A DNA stretch of 64,000 bases from CAVREM01 sp963728825 (lineage in GTDB: Bacteria; Acidobacteriota; Vicinamibacteria; Vicinamibacterales; CAVVIG01), in NCBI GenBank assembly GCA_963728825.1, contig CAVSLA010000005.1, forward strand, positions 1 through 64,000. The letters run 5' to 3'. The notes beneath the pieces are model-generated. The model did no database searches. It saw only the letters and a list, made by a program, of their open reading frames with translations, and was not told the origin of the DNA. The position numbers were made by a program, and so were the translations under genes. This document shows positions 21,901-32,283 of this stretch, piece after piece (the first letter of the stretch is position 1; each line of letters starts with the position of its first letter).

Positions 21901-22463
21901 ATGAACATGTCGATCCCCATCGGCATCGCCCCGGCGGGCCGGTCACCGGCTGCCTCCGCCGGCCGCACCGCCGAGCGGCTGGTTGATGTCGAGGGGATCC
22001 GCCAGCTCGAACCCCGGCCGCGACGCCCGCCGGCGCGCCGGCACGGGATGTCTTGGTCATCAGGCCGTCGAGCTGGGGAGGGCTGTCCCGCGGGGCCATC
22101 AGATCGTCGGGCAGCCCGAGCTCCCGCGGGGCCAGCAGATCGTCGGGCAGCGCGGTGCGGTACCCGCGGGGTGGGCAGGTCGGGCGCGCGGACGGCGGGC
22201 AGAGTCAGTCGGGCGGCCGACGTGCTCGCGCGCCGCGGGCAGATCGACTCCCGCGCGCGTGCCGGTCCGCCGCGGGGGGCGGCCGCGGCTGGTGCCCGGC
22301 TCGGGGGCGCGCGGTGCGGTGAACTCGACCCGATCGAGCAATGGTCGCTGCGCCATGGCCGGGCAGGCGGTGCGGGCCGCTCGGCCGGGGCACCGCATAG
22401 CGGCACCGACGGCTCCGCCTCCGAGGCGCGGGTTTCCGCACCGGGGACAGACGATCAGGCAAG
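18915..22463 (-). CDS. Zinc-ribbon, membrane-anchored TPR protein
   Basis: A large protein of about 1,150 residues. The N-terminus has a zinc-ribbon half-site (LIVCPRCGNP near 22450) followed by a Pro/Ala/Asp-rich linker (to about 21350). A probable membrane segment comes next (LVLGAAGVFAAA near 21220). The rest is tetratricopeptide-like helical repeats (for example ALELAWGQALIAAKNPAEAE near 20010 and AEAAARLEPDNAQAQFVRG near 19320). This order resembles the zinc-ribbon/TPR proteins common in myxobacteria, some tied to motility or polarity, but I cannot assign a name. It is one of the most frame-broken genes in the window. Neither the start codon (about 22455-22463) nor the stop (near 18915) is resolved. 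Confidence 0.6.
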
Positions 22464-22639
22464 GCGCTCAAGGAACCTCGTCACACCACATCGGCAGTCG
22501 GCCCCGGGACTGAACCGCCGGGGCGGTGTGCGCGCTCTCATACTCGACTACCACATTCACGCCCGACGCGTCTGGCGGGGGCGGCCTGTACGAGCGAATA
22601 GGCAGACCGTCCCACCCCGGCGACGTCACTTCTCGCATC
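22464..22639. other. Divergent intergenic region
   Basis: A 176-base gap between the divergently transcribed zinc-ribbon/TPR gene and the VCBS-repeat gene. Promoters for both should lie here, but I see no box matching a known consensus. Confidence 0.4.
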
Positions 22640-24843
22640 ATGCGGCAGCTGCAAGTACCTGGCACCTATCCTCTGCTCCAAGTGGCTGGCCCTGCTTCCA
22701 GTGGCTGGACCCTGGCCTGGGGCTGGGCGGCTGCCCCGTCGGGGCCCGCCCCGAGGGCGCGGGCGCAGGTGGCGCGGGCTCTGGCGCGCCGGTGTCAGCT
22801 GTTCAGCGACGACTTCTCCCGCTTCCCGCCGGGCTGGCTGTCCAAGCCGCGTCGGCACGCTGAACGCGCGCGATCCAGGAGTACCACTACCTGCCCCACC
22901 GCGGGCGTGCCCACCAAGCCGTGGGCCAACGCCATCTGCCACCTGGACGCCTGGGTGGCGGGCGACGAGGAGGGCGACGCCCTACCTCGAGCAGCACCTC
23001 GCTCGCCGACCTGCCCGACTTCGCCGTGCCCGCTGTTCCTGACCGGCGACCCGAGTGGGCCGACTACACCGTCGAGGTGAAGGTGAAGCCGCTGTCGCTC
23101 GCAGCACTTCGCCGGCCTCGCCTTCCGCTACCAGACCAACAAGCACCACTACCTGTTCGCCCTGCCGGGCGGCAAGGAGGCGCGGCTGCTCGCGCGCCGC
23201 CCGATCGACAAGGCCTACCGCGACGGCGAGTGGCGCGAGCATCGCCACGCAAGCCGTTCGCCTACGAGCCAACAAGAAGTACTACCACGCTGCAAGATCG
23301 AGAACGAGGGCCCGCGCATCCGCGCCTTCGTCGACGGCAAGCTGGTCATCGAGGCCGAGCGACGAGCGAGCTCAAGGGCGGGCAAGGTCGGCCTCGCCGC
23401 CACCACCCCGGCCCGCTTCCAGGACGTGCGGGTCACCGTCTGCCCGACGGCCAAGAAGGCCATCGACGCCCGCATCAAGCAGCGCGACGAGCGAGCTGGC
23501 CCGCCTGCGCGCCGACAACCCGCAGCCCAAGCTGTGGAAGCGGTTCGCCACGCCCAAGTTCGGGGCCGGCCGCAACGTGCGCTTCGGCGACCTCGACGGC
23601 GACGGCGCAGCTGGACATGCTGATCGCCCAGAACATCCCGCGGGTGCGCGGCGACGCCTTCGACCACATCAGCGCGCTGACCGCGGTGACGCTGGACGGC
23701 CGGGTGCTCTGGCAGATCGGGCCGGCCCGACCCGCGCAACGGCCTGCTGACCAACGACACCCCCTTCCAGATCCACGACGTCGACGGCGACAGGCAGCAA
23801 CGACGTGCTCCTGATCCGCGACTTCAAGCTGCAGGTGCTGGACGGCCGCACCGGCAAGGTCGAAGAAGTGGGTCTGGATGCCGCGCGCATCCGCAGGCCG
23901 CCAACGCCGCCCGGCCGACCGCCCTACGAGCTGTACAGCGGCGACTCGATCGTCTTCGCCAACCTGACCGGCAAGCCGGGCCGGCGCGACTTCATCCTGA
24001 AGGATCGCTACCGGCACTTCTGGGCGTTCAGCCGCGACCTGAAGCTGCTGTGGCAGGGCGACGAGGACACCGGCCACTTCCCCTATCCCTACGACGTCGA
24101 CGGCGACGGCAAGGACGAGCTGTTCATCGGCCACGGCATGTGGGACCACAAGGGCAAGCGGCTGTGGAGCCACGGCCGGCAAGCTGAAGGACCACGTCGA
24201 CGCCGTGGCGGTCGGCAACTTCAGCGGCGACCCCAAGGCCGCGCCGCGGGTCTACTGGAGCACCAGCGACGAGGGGTTCCTGATGCTGGACCTCAAGGGC
24301 AACATCCTCAAGCACACCATCGTCGGCCACACCCAGACGGCGGCGATCGGCAAGTTCCGGCCCGACCTGCCCGGCCTGCAGATACGCCACCACCAACTTC
24401 TGGCGCAACCCGGGCATCGTCAGCGTTGTTCGACGCCGACGGGAACCTGCTGCACGCAGGGCGAGCCGATCCACACCGGCAGCGTCACCCTGCCGGTCAA
24501 CTGGCGCGGCGACGGCCAGGAGTTCGTCCTGCTGTCGGGCAACGTCACCGAGGGCGGCATGATCGACGGCCACCTGCGCCGGGTGGTGATGTTCCCCGAC
24601 GACGGCCACCCCGATCTCACCGCCGCGGTGCTGGACGTGACCGGCGACGCCCGCGACGAGGTCGTCCTGTGGGACGAGGCCAGCGTCTGGATCTACACCC
24701 AGGACGGCCCGCCCCGAAGGGCCGCCTCTACGCCCCCACTCCGCAACCCCACCTTCAACGATTCCAACTACCGGGCGAACATCTCGCTGCCCGACTGGAA
24801 GTCCCCCGCGGGCGAAAAGCCGCCCGCCGCCGCCAGCCGCTGA
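22640..24843 (+). CDS. Secreted VCBS/FG-GAP repeat protein, lyase-like
   Basis: About 720 residues. The N-terminal part looks like a concanavalin-type jelly roll (LFSDDFSRFPPGWLS, YTVEVKVKPLSL, FRYQTNKHHYLFALPGGK, ENEGPRIRAFVDGKLVIEA, VGLAATTPARFQDVRVTV). It leads into calcium-binding FG-GAP/VCBS-type blades (VRFGDLDGDG, IHDVDGDG, YDVDGDGKDELFIGHGMW), typical of a seven- or eight-bladed propeller and used by rhamnogalacturonan lyases of family PL11. Catalysis is inferred only from architecture. ATG 22640 is in frame with the first domain, but the signal peptide is not obvious. Breaks include 23588, 23721, 23787, 24180, 24382 and 24427; several are two-base wobble positions. Probably exported. 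Confidence 0.68.
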
Positions 24844-24919
24844 CCGGCAGTGACCTGATCACCGGGATCGACTGACCCCGGTCGTTGACACCGCGCCGTC
24901 GCCGTCCCACCTTCGCGGG

Positions 24920-25495
24920 ATGAACGGCGGGCGGTGGCGGGGTGCGCTGGCGGTCCTGGGATTGCTGCTGGTGGACGCTGCGCCGTCGCGCGGGCAGGTG
25001 CCCGACCAGCGCCGCGGGGGGACCGTGGTGTTCCCGACCTGCGAGAACACCGGGACCTGCATCGATCCCACCTGCAACGAGACGCGCGGCCGCTACCTGG
25101 CCACCGAGGGCCTGGTGATCGACAACGCGAACGGACGGCGGCTGTGGCAACGCGGCTTCGGACCGCAGGGCGACTTCGCGACCGCCGAGGCGTATTGCGC
25201 TGCCCTGGTGGTGCAAGGGCTGGGGGGCTGGCGATTGCCGACCAACCCCGAGATCGGCACCATCGTGCTGCGGCCCCTGGGCCTCGGCAGTCGACCCGAC
25301 GCCTGTGTACCGTCCCTGGACCAGGCGGCGTTCGCCTTTCCGGACGCGACCGGGCCGCTGGGCTTCTGGACCTCGTCCAGCCAGGGGCCGCGCCCCATCC
25401 GCTACCTGCGCGATTTCAGCGACGGCCGCTCCCCCCGCACCTTCGAGGATGACCCCGAAGTATGGGTGCGTTGCGTTCACGATCCGCTGTTCTGA
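24920..25495 (+). CDS. DUF1566 (Lcl C-terminal) secreted protein
   Basis: 191 residues, intact frame. A signal peptide (WRGALAVLGLLLVDAAPSRG) is followed by a Cys-rich segment (CENTGTCIDPTCNETRG). A DUF1566 domain comes next: NGRRLWQRGF, ATAEAYCAAL, GGWRLPTNPEI, GFWTSSSQG and a final VWVRCVHD. The WRLPT and FWTSS motifs are the family signature. DUF1566 occurs in secreted and surface proteins of unknown function. The next gene starts 70 bases downstream with its own strong ribosome-binding site. Confidence 0.85.
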   Translation: MNGGRWRGALAVLGLLLVDAAPSRGQVPDQRRGGTVVFPTCENTGTCIDPTCNETRGRYLATEGLVIDNANGRRLWQRGFGPQGDFATAEAYCAALVVQGLGGWRLPTNPEIGTIVLRPLGLGSRPDACVPSLDQAAFAFPDATGPLGFWTSSSQGPRPIRYLRDFSDGRSPRTFEDDPEVWVRCVHDPLF

Positions 25496-25565
25496 GGAAC
25501 AAGCCCTGCTGCCTGGTCGTTCCTGTGACGTCGGCCCTGGACGTCATGGCGACAGGAGGCAGCAG

Positions 25566-26405
25566 ATGGTTTGTCGGGTCTTGCTCGGGATGTTCGTTCT
25601 GGCCACGTCGGGAACGGCCCTGGCCCAGGGTTCCGATCGACCGCTGCTGGGACTGTCGCGGGCGCTGAACCTGCTGGGCGGCCCGGACGTACAGGTTCAA
25701 GCCGGCGGACAGTCCCAGGTTTCGGTGCAGTCCGCCCAGGCGGCACGGGTCGCACCAGAAGCGAACGAATGGTCCGACCGCTGGTCGAACTGGATTTCGT
25801 TCCGGGTGAAGCCGGCGGAGTTCGTGGGCGAGAAGAACGAATGTTTCCCCGGCTACCCCGCCGGATCGGCCTTCGTCACCGCCGAGTGGATGAAGGGCCT
25901 GGGCCTGCCCGACAAGGGGCAGCCCAACAGCAACCCCGCCGATCCCCGGGACAACCCCGCCAAGCGCGACCGGCATTTCGGGCTGCTGTTGTCGAAGAAC
26001 GGGCCGACCCCCGACTGCTCGGCCGCCGGGGCACGAATCAGCGGCACACCGAAGTCGTTCGTCCTGAACGAGCTTGGCTTCGATTTCCACAATGGCGGTC
26101 ATTGCGGCGGCGGGTCGCCGCGCTTCAACGCCATCACCCCCGACGGGCTGATCTATTTCATTGGCTGCTTTCACGGATCGCGGACGCCGGCGCCCCAGGA
26201 GCCGACCGCCTGGACCCGGATCCGCTTCAACTCGCAAAGCGTTCATCCCCAGGTGGCCAGCAATCCGCCGTTCCAGTTCGGCGTCACCCGCGTCGCTCAG
26301 CTGGTCATCGTTGCCGACGAGGGCCCGGATCAAGGTACCGGTCTTGGTGGCCTGATCGTGCTCGACAACCTGGTGCTCAACGGACACGTCGAGACCGGGC
26401 CGTGA
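25566..26405 (+). CDS. Exported protein of unknown function
   Basis: 279 residues, intact. ATG 25566 follows AGGAGG at 25554-25559, giving a signal peptide (VLLGMFVLATSGTALAQ). The mature protein has four or more Cys and many aromatic residues (NEWSDRWSNWISFRVKPAEF, NELGFDFHNGGHCGGGSPRF, YFIGCFHGSR, TAWTRIRFNSQS). It ends in a region that looks like a beta-sandwich (VAQLVIVADEGPDQGTG, GGLIVLDNLVLNGH). The last motif is common in carbohydrate-binding or surface proteins with a bound calcium, but I cannot place the family. It converges on the peptidase gene at 26457. Confidence 0.8.
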   Translation: MVCRVLLGMFVLATSGTALAQGSDRPLLGLSRALNLLGGPDVQVQAGGQSQVSVQSAQAARVAPEANEWSDRWSNWISFRVKPAEFVGEKNECFPGYPAGSAFVTAEWMKGLGLPDKGQPNSNPADPRDNPAKRDRHFGLLLSKNGPTPDCSAAGARISGTPKSFVLNELGFDFHNGGHCGGGSPRFNAITPDGLIYFIGCFHGSRTPAPQEPTAWTRIRFNSQSVHPQVASNPPFQFGVTRVAQLVIVADEGPDQGTGLGGLIVLDNLVLNGHVETGP

Positions 26406-26456
26406 CCCGGGCGGCGGGCGGCAAGCCCGCCGCGGATCACGGGATCGCCGCCGTCG

Positions 26457-27540
26457 CTACTTGCAGCAGGTCTGGGTGCTGCCCGGCAGCAGGCCGCACC
26501 CTGGTACTCCGTCCACCACTGGTCGGCGGACTTGCCGGTGATGGTCTGGATCTCCGTGGGCTGCCAGGCCTTCATGTCCCGGCCCTTCATGGTGGCGTTC
26601 AGCTTGTAGATGAAGTCGGGGTGCATGTTGTCGATGTACAGCCAGAAGAACGCCTGGCCGGAGTAGGCCTTGTCCTGCCAGCGGCCGTTCTTGTCGGGCT
26701 GGGCGCCGGCGGGGGCGTGGCCGTTGCGGATACGGACGGCGTCGCCGATGCCCTCGTACATGTTGGCCAGCCCGCTGAACGTGCCCTCGGGTTTGTCGTC
26801 GTTCTGGTACATGTGGGTCATCTCGTGCTGGAGGATGCCGTTGATCTCCTCGGCCACGTCTCGACCCTCGTTCTTCACGTTCTGCAGGTGGCGGGTGCTG
26901 ATCTCCACGCCGATGTCGCCGATGTCGCCCCACTTGCCAGCGACGCCGTCATAGTCGCGGATGTCCAGTTCGATGCTGTTGGCCGCGCGCACCTCATCCG
27001 CCTTGCGGTACAGCACCCGGCACACCTCGCGCCCGATCTGCTGGACATAGGCTTCGGGGTTCCCTTTCACCGCCTCGGTGAACAACATCCCCTTGGGCCC
27101 CATGTCGGTCTGCTTCAGGGTGAACTTGGGCGTGCAGGCCCGGTCCAGCGCCTCGCGCTCGGCGCTGCTGGTGTCGGGTGCGCCGCCGCCGCCGTCCTTG
27201 TTGCCGCCGGTGCCCCCCGTGGTGCCGCCGGTCCCGGTGCCCCCCTGGTGCCGCCGGTGCCGCCACCGTCCTTGGCGCCGCCGGTGCCGGTGCCGCCCGT
27301 GGTGCCGCCGGTGCTGCCGCCGGTGCCGGTGCCGCCGGTCGATCCGCCGGTGCTGCTGCTGCCGCCGGTGGTCCCGCCGCTGCTGCTGCTGCCGCCAGCG
27401 CCGCCCGCACTGCCGCCGCGCCCGGCGGTGCTGCCCCCGGTGCCCCCGGTGCCGCCCGTGGACGGATCCTTCTCGGAGCAGGCGGCGACGCCCAGGGCCA
27501 GCAGACAGACGGACAGCAGACGGGTCGACTCACGCATCAC
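26457..27540 (-). CDS. Basic secretory protein-like metallopeptidase, lipoprotein
   Basis: A lipoprotein signal (LSVCLLALGVAAC) leads to a linker of GGTGG/GGSS repeats (about 27190-27470) and a basic-secretory-protein domain. The zinc motif HEMTH lies in NGILQHEMTHMYQND, followed by FSGLANMYEGIGDAVRIRNG, AFFWLYIDNMHPDFIYKLN and SADQWWTEYQG. These blocks match the order in plant BSP proteins (PF04450), putative zinc peptidases. The frame breaks within the linker near 27240 and near the end (about 26495); the repaired C-terminus is GLLPGSTQTCCK, stopping at 26457. It is followed upstream by a diverged paralogue. Confidence 0.8.
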
Positions 27541-27555
27541 GGATCCTCCTTGCGG

Positions 27556-29116
27556 TTATTCGCGCGGATCGAAGCAGTCTTCGATCGGACGGCCGGAACG
27601 GAACTGGTAGGCGTCGGCGTAGGCCGACCACAGCGCATCGAACGACTGTCCGGTGTGCATGCGGAACAACGCGTCCGAGCCGGGCCAGGGGTTGCTCTTG
27701 CCGATCCGCAGCGACGCCGCCGTCAGGCCGTGGATGAACCCGGGGTGGCGCTCGTCGATGTAATCCACGAAGGTCGGCCCGCCGAAGGTGCCGTCGCACC
27801 ACCACCTGTCGGCCGCCGAAGCGCGTGCTCTCGGGGTTGTCGATGGCGTTGTGAAAGCCTGGGCCCGCCCAGGTTGCGCCGGCAGCGGTCTCGGCGTAGG
27901 TCTCCTGCAGCCACTTGGGCAACTTGCCCCGCCGCCGTCGGGGGAAATCAGGTGCCCGACCTCGTGCATGATCGACACCGGCGGCCCGCCGAACGGGCCG
28001 TAGTCGGGCTGCATGCGAGGTGATCTCGGCCAGGGTCTTGGTCAGCTCGAAATCCCAGTGTCGCCGCGGGCGTTGCGCAGCGGCGGGCGGTTCAGGTCGG
28101 GCCAGCGTTGGTGTTGCCGACGTAGTGCACCACGCGCACCCGCCGGTCCCGGTGCGCCTTGGGGTAGTCCGCCGGGCGTTGGCATAAAACAGCGCACAGC
28201 CGACGCACCATGCCCCGGGAGATCACCGCCACCGGGTCGCCGCCGTAATGCTGCTCGACGTAGGCGCGCACGCGCGGGTGGTTGGGCTCCTGCGCCTCGA
28301 AGTGCACCGGGATGATCTGCTGCGCCGCACACGCTCTCGAACGCCTGGATGCGCGCGGGGTCGACCCGCGGGTCGTCGGCCAGCGGGGTCATCCCTTCGG
28401 GCCAGCGGGCGTCGACGCGCCGCCGCCGGTGATGGTGGCGCTGGATCTCGCCGCTGGACTCCATCGCGTTCCAGCCGCCGCTCTGATACAGCCACACGTA
28501 GCCGTCGCGCTGGGCGGTGATGCGCCGCTGGCGCCGATGCAGGTGCGCTGGTGGAACTTGGCCACGCGGGCCACCAGCGCCCCGCGCGGACAGCCGCCCT
28601 CGGTTGGGTGCCGCCCTTCGGGGCCGACCTCGCGCCGCCCAGGCGCCGCCAGCGACCGGTGGCGGTGATCTCGCGCGCTCTCGCCCGCCTTCAGATAGAA
28701 CGCAGGTTGGCGGCCCGCCCCAGGCGCTACATCTTGACCTGGACTGGGGCTCTCCGGTGAAGCCCAACATCGCTCGGCCGACGGGCCGAGCGACCGGTGG
28801 CGGTAGTGGTAGCCGGGTGAGCGTCTATCTCGGCGCTGGCGGCGGGCGGCGCGGGCGGCGCCACCGGGCGGCGTCGGGACAGGGCACCGGGGACCCTCGA
28901 TGCGGGACCGCACGGCGGTGGCTTGCCCGGCATCCCGCCCCCGTCGGGCACCGCGAACCCCGGCACGCCGGGCGCGCCGCCGCCGCCCGGCGTTTCCGTG
29001 CCGGGCACGCGAATCTTCGCCGGCGAGCAGCCCCAGCTGCAGAAGGTCGCCAGCGACAGCAGCGCGGTCGTCAGGGCAACGGCCAGTGGGGCGCAGCGGT
29101 CACTTGTCGTGCACAC
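27556..29116 (-). CDS. Second BSP-like metallopeptidase with sugar-binding-like domain
   Basis: Begins at GTG 29116 with a lipoprotein signal (LLSLATFCSWGC) and a Pro/Gly-rich linker. A jelly-roll region follows: FYLKAGESA, GALVARVAKFHQRTCIGAS, DGYVWLYQSGGWNAMESS. This ordering resembles LecA/PA-IL-like galactose-binding domains. The C-terminal part has QQIIPVHFEAQEPNHPRV, a zinc motif HEVGH in VSIMHEVGHLIS, WLQETYAETAAG, IDERHPGFIHGL and FDALWSAYADAYQF, matching the basic-secretory-protein order of the downstream gene. Breaks are seen near 28905, 28830, 28670, 28515, 28420, 28170, 28015, 27920 and 27805. Only 15 bases separate it from the paralogue at 27540, so the two probably form one operon. 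Confidence 0.7.
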
Positions 29117-29177
29117 GGCGTCCGTTCCACGCGACCCCGTGTCGGTTAGTTCCGCGCCGGGCGCGACGCGGCGATGG

Positions 29178-30506
29178 CTATGGTTTATCGGTCTTGCTGC
29201 CGCTGGGGCAGTCGGGCTCGGTGCCGCTCACCCGCACGTCCAGGATGGCCCGACCGATCCGGCGCGCGTCGTCGCGGCCCACCACCGGTTCCATCCGGCG
29301 CACGATCTCGTCCGTCGACGCGACCAGCATCCGCCACATGCGTTCGATGGACGGGCGTGACTTGATGTCCGCCGGTGGCGTCGCCGTGCCCGCCCACTCG
29401 CGCAGGATCAGCCGGCGGGCCTCCACGCCATCTTCGCGCAGCGACTTGGCGTCGATCTCCTGGTACAGCCCCAGCGCCGTCAGCCGGTCCACCGTCTGGC
29501 GATCGCCGACCACCTCCATGTAGATGGTGCGCAGATCGTCCAGGAACTCCTGCCGGTGCTGCTCCATCAACCGGGCGATGGCCGCTCGCTGATCCGGCTG
29601 CAGCGGGACCTCCTTGAAGTCCAGCGCGGCGAAATGGGTCAGGTGCCGCGGCAGGCTCCAGCGGAAGTGCAGCGGCGGGCCAGCGTCTGCCGTTCCGCGG
29701 TCGAGAAGTCGAAGAAGTGGTCCCGATCGTCGTCGGCGGCCGCGGGGTCGGCCGAATCGCAGTCCGCCGGGGCGCGCATCGGCATCGTCACCGGCGGCGA
29801 CCGGGACTCCGGTGTGCCGGCACCCGTGGCGCATCGGCCAGGGCGTCGGCGATGGCCAGCGAATCGTGGCGCCAGGGCAGCCGAACCGGGATGGACCCAG
29901 CGTGATCCCCCGCCCGCGTTCACCCGGACGCAAGCCGACCTCGCCCTGGCCATTGCGCAGGATGACCGCGCCCTCCATGACCTCGACCCAGGTCGCGGTC
30001 ACCTGATCGGCGGCGCCGCCTTGCCCGGGGCGGCCGGGCACGTCGGCGGTCACGCGGAAGCAGGTGCCGGTCACCTCGACCTCACCCGCCGGCGTGACCA
30101 CCTGGAAGAGGATCCACCGCGATCACTCGGTAGAACACCGCACCGCGGGCTGGTCCACCCGCAGCCGTCCACCCCGGCCGGCCCAGGCGATCTCGCCACC
30201 CGCTTCGACCACGGCGACCGCGCGCGCGCCAATCTGGGCCGTGTGTCGCTGTTGCGCGCGCAGGTGACCCAGGTCGTTGGCCTCGCGGCCGCCGTCCAGC
30301 AGGCCCCAGGCCACCAGCGCCAGTCCGGCCGCGGCCGCCGACGCGGCTGCCAGCCGCAACGGCCAGCGCCGCCGGGCCGGGCGCGGGCGCTGGGCGGGCG
30401 GCCGCACGGCCAGCGCGGCGTCGACCACCCGTTCGGCGAACCCCGGCGGCGGCTGCCGCACGGGCCACAGTTGATCGAACAGCCGTTCGACTGTCTGCTC
30501 AGTCAT
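29178..30506 (-). CDS. FecR-like anti-sigma factor with helical extension
   Basis: ATG 30506 overlaps the end of the sigma factor gene (ATGACTGA), a typical sigma/anti-sigma junction. An N-terminal cytoplasmic helix (EQTVERLFDQLWPVRQPPPG) precedes one membrane segment (LAAASAAAAGLALVAWGLL) and a FecR-type periplasmic domain (RVDQPA, VTPAGEVEVTGTCFRV, VEVMEGAVILRNGQGEV). A helical C-terminal domain of about 150 residues follows (HFAALDFKEVPLQPDQRAAI to DARRIGRAILDVRVSG). Extra bases break the frame near 30115 and 29890-29700. It should bind and hold the adjacent ECF sigma factor. Confidence 0.78.
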
Positions 30507-31091
30507 CGTGGACCGCCGCCAGCATCCGTTGCAGCAGGCCCCGGGCCCGGGCCAGCCTCGATCGCACCGTCCCCAGGTCCACGTGCAGCGCCTCGCTGAT
30601 CTCCTCGTAGGTCAGCCCGTGGATCTCTCGCAGCAGGAACGCCGCCCGGAACGCCGGCGGCAACGCCTCGACCGCCCCCACCAGGGCCGCGCCCAGCGCG
30701 CGCTGGTCGGCCATCTGGTCCGGCCGCGGCAGCGACCCGGCAGCCTGCCCGGATCTCCACTGGGATCGCGGCGGGCGTTGCTGGCGCGCAGATGGTCCAG
30801 CGCCAGGCGGGTGGCGATGGTCAATATTCAGGTGATCAGCCGGGCCCGCCCGTAAGCGATCGAATCCCGGCAGCGCCCGCAACACCCGGGCGAAGGTCTC
30901 CTGCGCCAGGTCGTCGATGATCTCGGCGTCGTGCCCAGCATGCGCGACAGCAGCGCGAACACCGGTCGCTGGTAGCGTTCGATCAGCGCAGCTTTCGCCA
31001 GCCGATCGCCCGACTGGGCGCGGGCGAGAGTAATCTCGTCGAGATCCGAGGCGGCCTGTGACCGGGTTGTACTCACCGACATGGTCGTCAT
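30499..31091 (-). CDS. ECF RNA polymerase sigma factor
   Basis: A sigma-70-family ECF factor of about 195 residues. Region 2 contains RAQSGDRLAKAALIERYQRP, AEIIDDLAQETFARVLRALP and LALDHLRASNARR. Region 4 contains LPPAFRAAFLLREIHGLTYE, EISEALHVDLGTVRSRLARA and a final LLQRMLAAVHDD. ATG 31091 (MTTMSVST) is used; an ATG nine bases later is possible. Three breaks are seen, near 30930, 30840 and 30755. It is co-transcribed with the FecR-like anti-sigma gene, which starts eight bases before its end. Confidence 0.88.
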
Positions 31092-31220
31092 GGCGCAGGG
31101 CAGGGGCGGACATCCTGCCGCGGAGGGACGCTGGCCTCCGTTCCACGCAAACGACACGGACAGGTTCCCGCAATTCGCTCCGGCGTTTCGAACGGTCAGC
31201 TGCCGCCGCGCGGCGACCCG

Positions 31221-32219
31221 CTACCAGTTCACGCCGTCGATGTAGACCGTCATGCTTCGCGACGGCCGCATCACGAACTCGAACCCGACCTCCACCACGC
31301 CCCGCGAATCGGCATTCGCCGGCACCCGGTGGGTGATGGTGATCCACTGGCCCCGGGGCAGGTCGGCCGCGAACAGCGGCGGGTTGATGCCGCCCCACTG
31401 GGGATTCCCGTCCGCGTCGGCCGGCTTGTAGTACAGGACGAACTGCTGCAGGTATTCCAGCGCGTCGCCGGCCGGCAGAAACACCCGGAAGGTGATCTGG
31501 GTGTTGGCCGGCAGCTGCTGCCGGAACTCCTGGGCGATGCCCACGGTCCGGTGGGTGCTGGTGTCGCTGGTGCTGGTGCCGCTGCGCATGTCGATGGCCA
31601 GCGAGGACAGGCCGTCCCAGGCGGGCGCCGGCGCGGTTGACCGGGTCACCACCGGCGGCGTCGTGCCGCCACGAAGGTCCGCCCAGCCCTGGGTCGACGC
31701 CTCGAAGTTGTACCGGGTGTTTACCGGCCGGGCGTCGGCCGCCGGTAGATCGATGGGCAGCACGACATCGGGCGGGGCATCGGGGGGCAGCGGGGCCATG
31801 TCCATGCCCACCGGCGGCGGGGCCATGTCCATGCCCACCGGCGGCGGGGCCATGTCCATGCCCACCGGCACGGTGTCCACCGGTACTGTGTCCGCCTGCG
31901 CCGGCGGGCCATCGGAGGGCGGTGGACCGTCGGTTGGCCCGGCGTCACTGGCCGGGGACGTCCCGCTACCCGCGCCACCGTCGCTTCCCGGCGGCCCCGA
32001 ATCGCCGCCCGCCCCGCCAGTCGTCGTCCCTCCACCGTCACGCCCGCCCAGGCCCGGGCCGGGCCCACTGCCGCCCTGGGGTCGGCCCAGAGCATCGACG
32101 CCGTTGAAGCGCGGATTCGGCCCCAGGCAGCCGCTCAGCGCGCCCGCGGCCATCACGGCCGAGACAAGGAACGCCAGCCGGCCGCGCCGGTCCAGACCAG
32201 GACCCACCACGGTCCACAT
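31221..32219 (-). CDS. Lipoprotein with Pro-rich repeats and beta-sandwich
   Basis: About 333 residues, intact frame, starting at ATG 32219 with a lipoprotein signal (LVSAVMAAGALSGC). A Gly/Pro/Asp-rich linker contains three copies of a VGMDMAPPP unit. The C-terminal 150 residues form a beta-rich domain: RYNFEASTQGWADLRG, LSSLAIDMRSGTS, TQITFRVFLPAGDALEYLQQ, QWITITHRVPANADS and SMTVYIDGVNW. This resembles carbohydrate-binding jelly rolls, which often open with the FE..T.GW motif and close with YIDGV.W. It is likely displayed on the surface. Confidence 0.78.
   Translation of the reverse strand: MWTVVGPGLDRRGRLAFLVSAVMAAGALSGCLGPNPRFNGVDALGRPQGGSGPGPGLGGRDGGGTTTGGAGGDSGPPGSDGGAGSGTSPASDAGPTDGPPPSDGPPAQADTVPVDTVPVGMDMAPPPVGMDMAPPPVGMDMAPLPPDAPPDVVLPIDLPAADARPVNTRYNFEASTQGWADLRGGTTPPVVTRSTAPAPAWDGLSSLAIDMRSGTSTSDTSTHRTVGIAQEFRQQLPANTQITFRVFLPAGDALEYLQQFVLYYKPADADGNPQWGGINPPLFAADLPRGQWITITHRVPANADSRGVVEVGFEFVMRPSRSMTVYIDGVNW
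31790..31875. repeat. 27-bp tandem repeat within a coding region
   Basis: Three near-identical 27-base units (core CATGTCCATGCCCACCGG) encode the VGMDMAPPP repeat of the lipoprotein linker. Repeat length is a multiple of three, so copy-number changes would keep the frame. Confidence 0.8.
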
Positions 32220-32283
32220 CGGCACTTGCGCCCGCCACCCTGAGGCGGGCGCCCCCGTCGCCCTCGGGGGCGGAAACCTGGGT

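Noticed and set aside
22650..22680. Second sigma-54-like promoter (TGGCAC at about 22657)
   Set aside because: The -12 element is shifted by two bases from the required spacing.
31790..31875. Possible CRISPR array
   Set aside because: Repeats are tandem without unique spacers and encode an in-frame peptide repeat.
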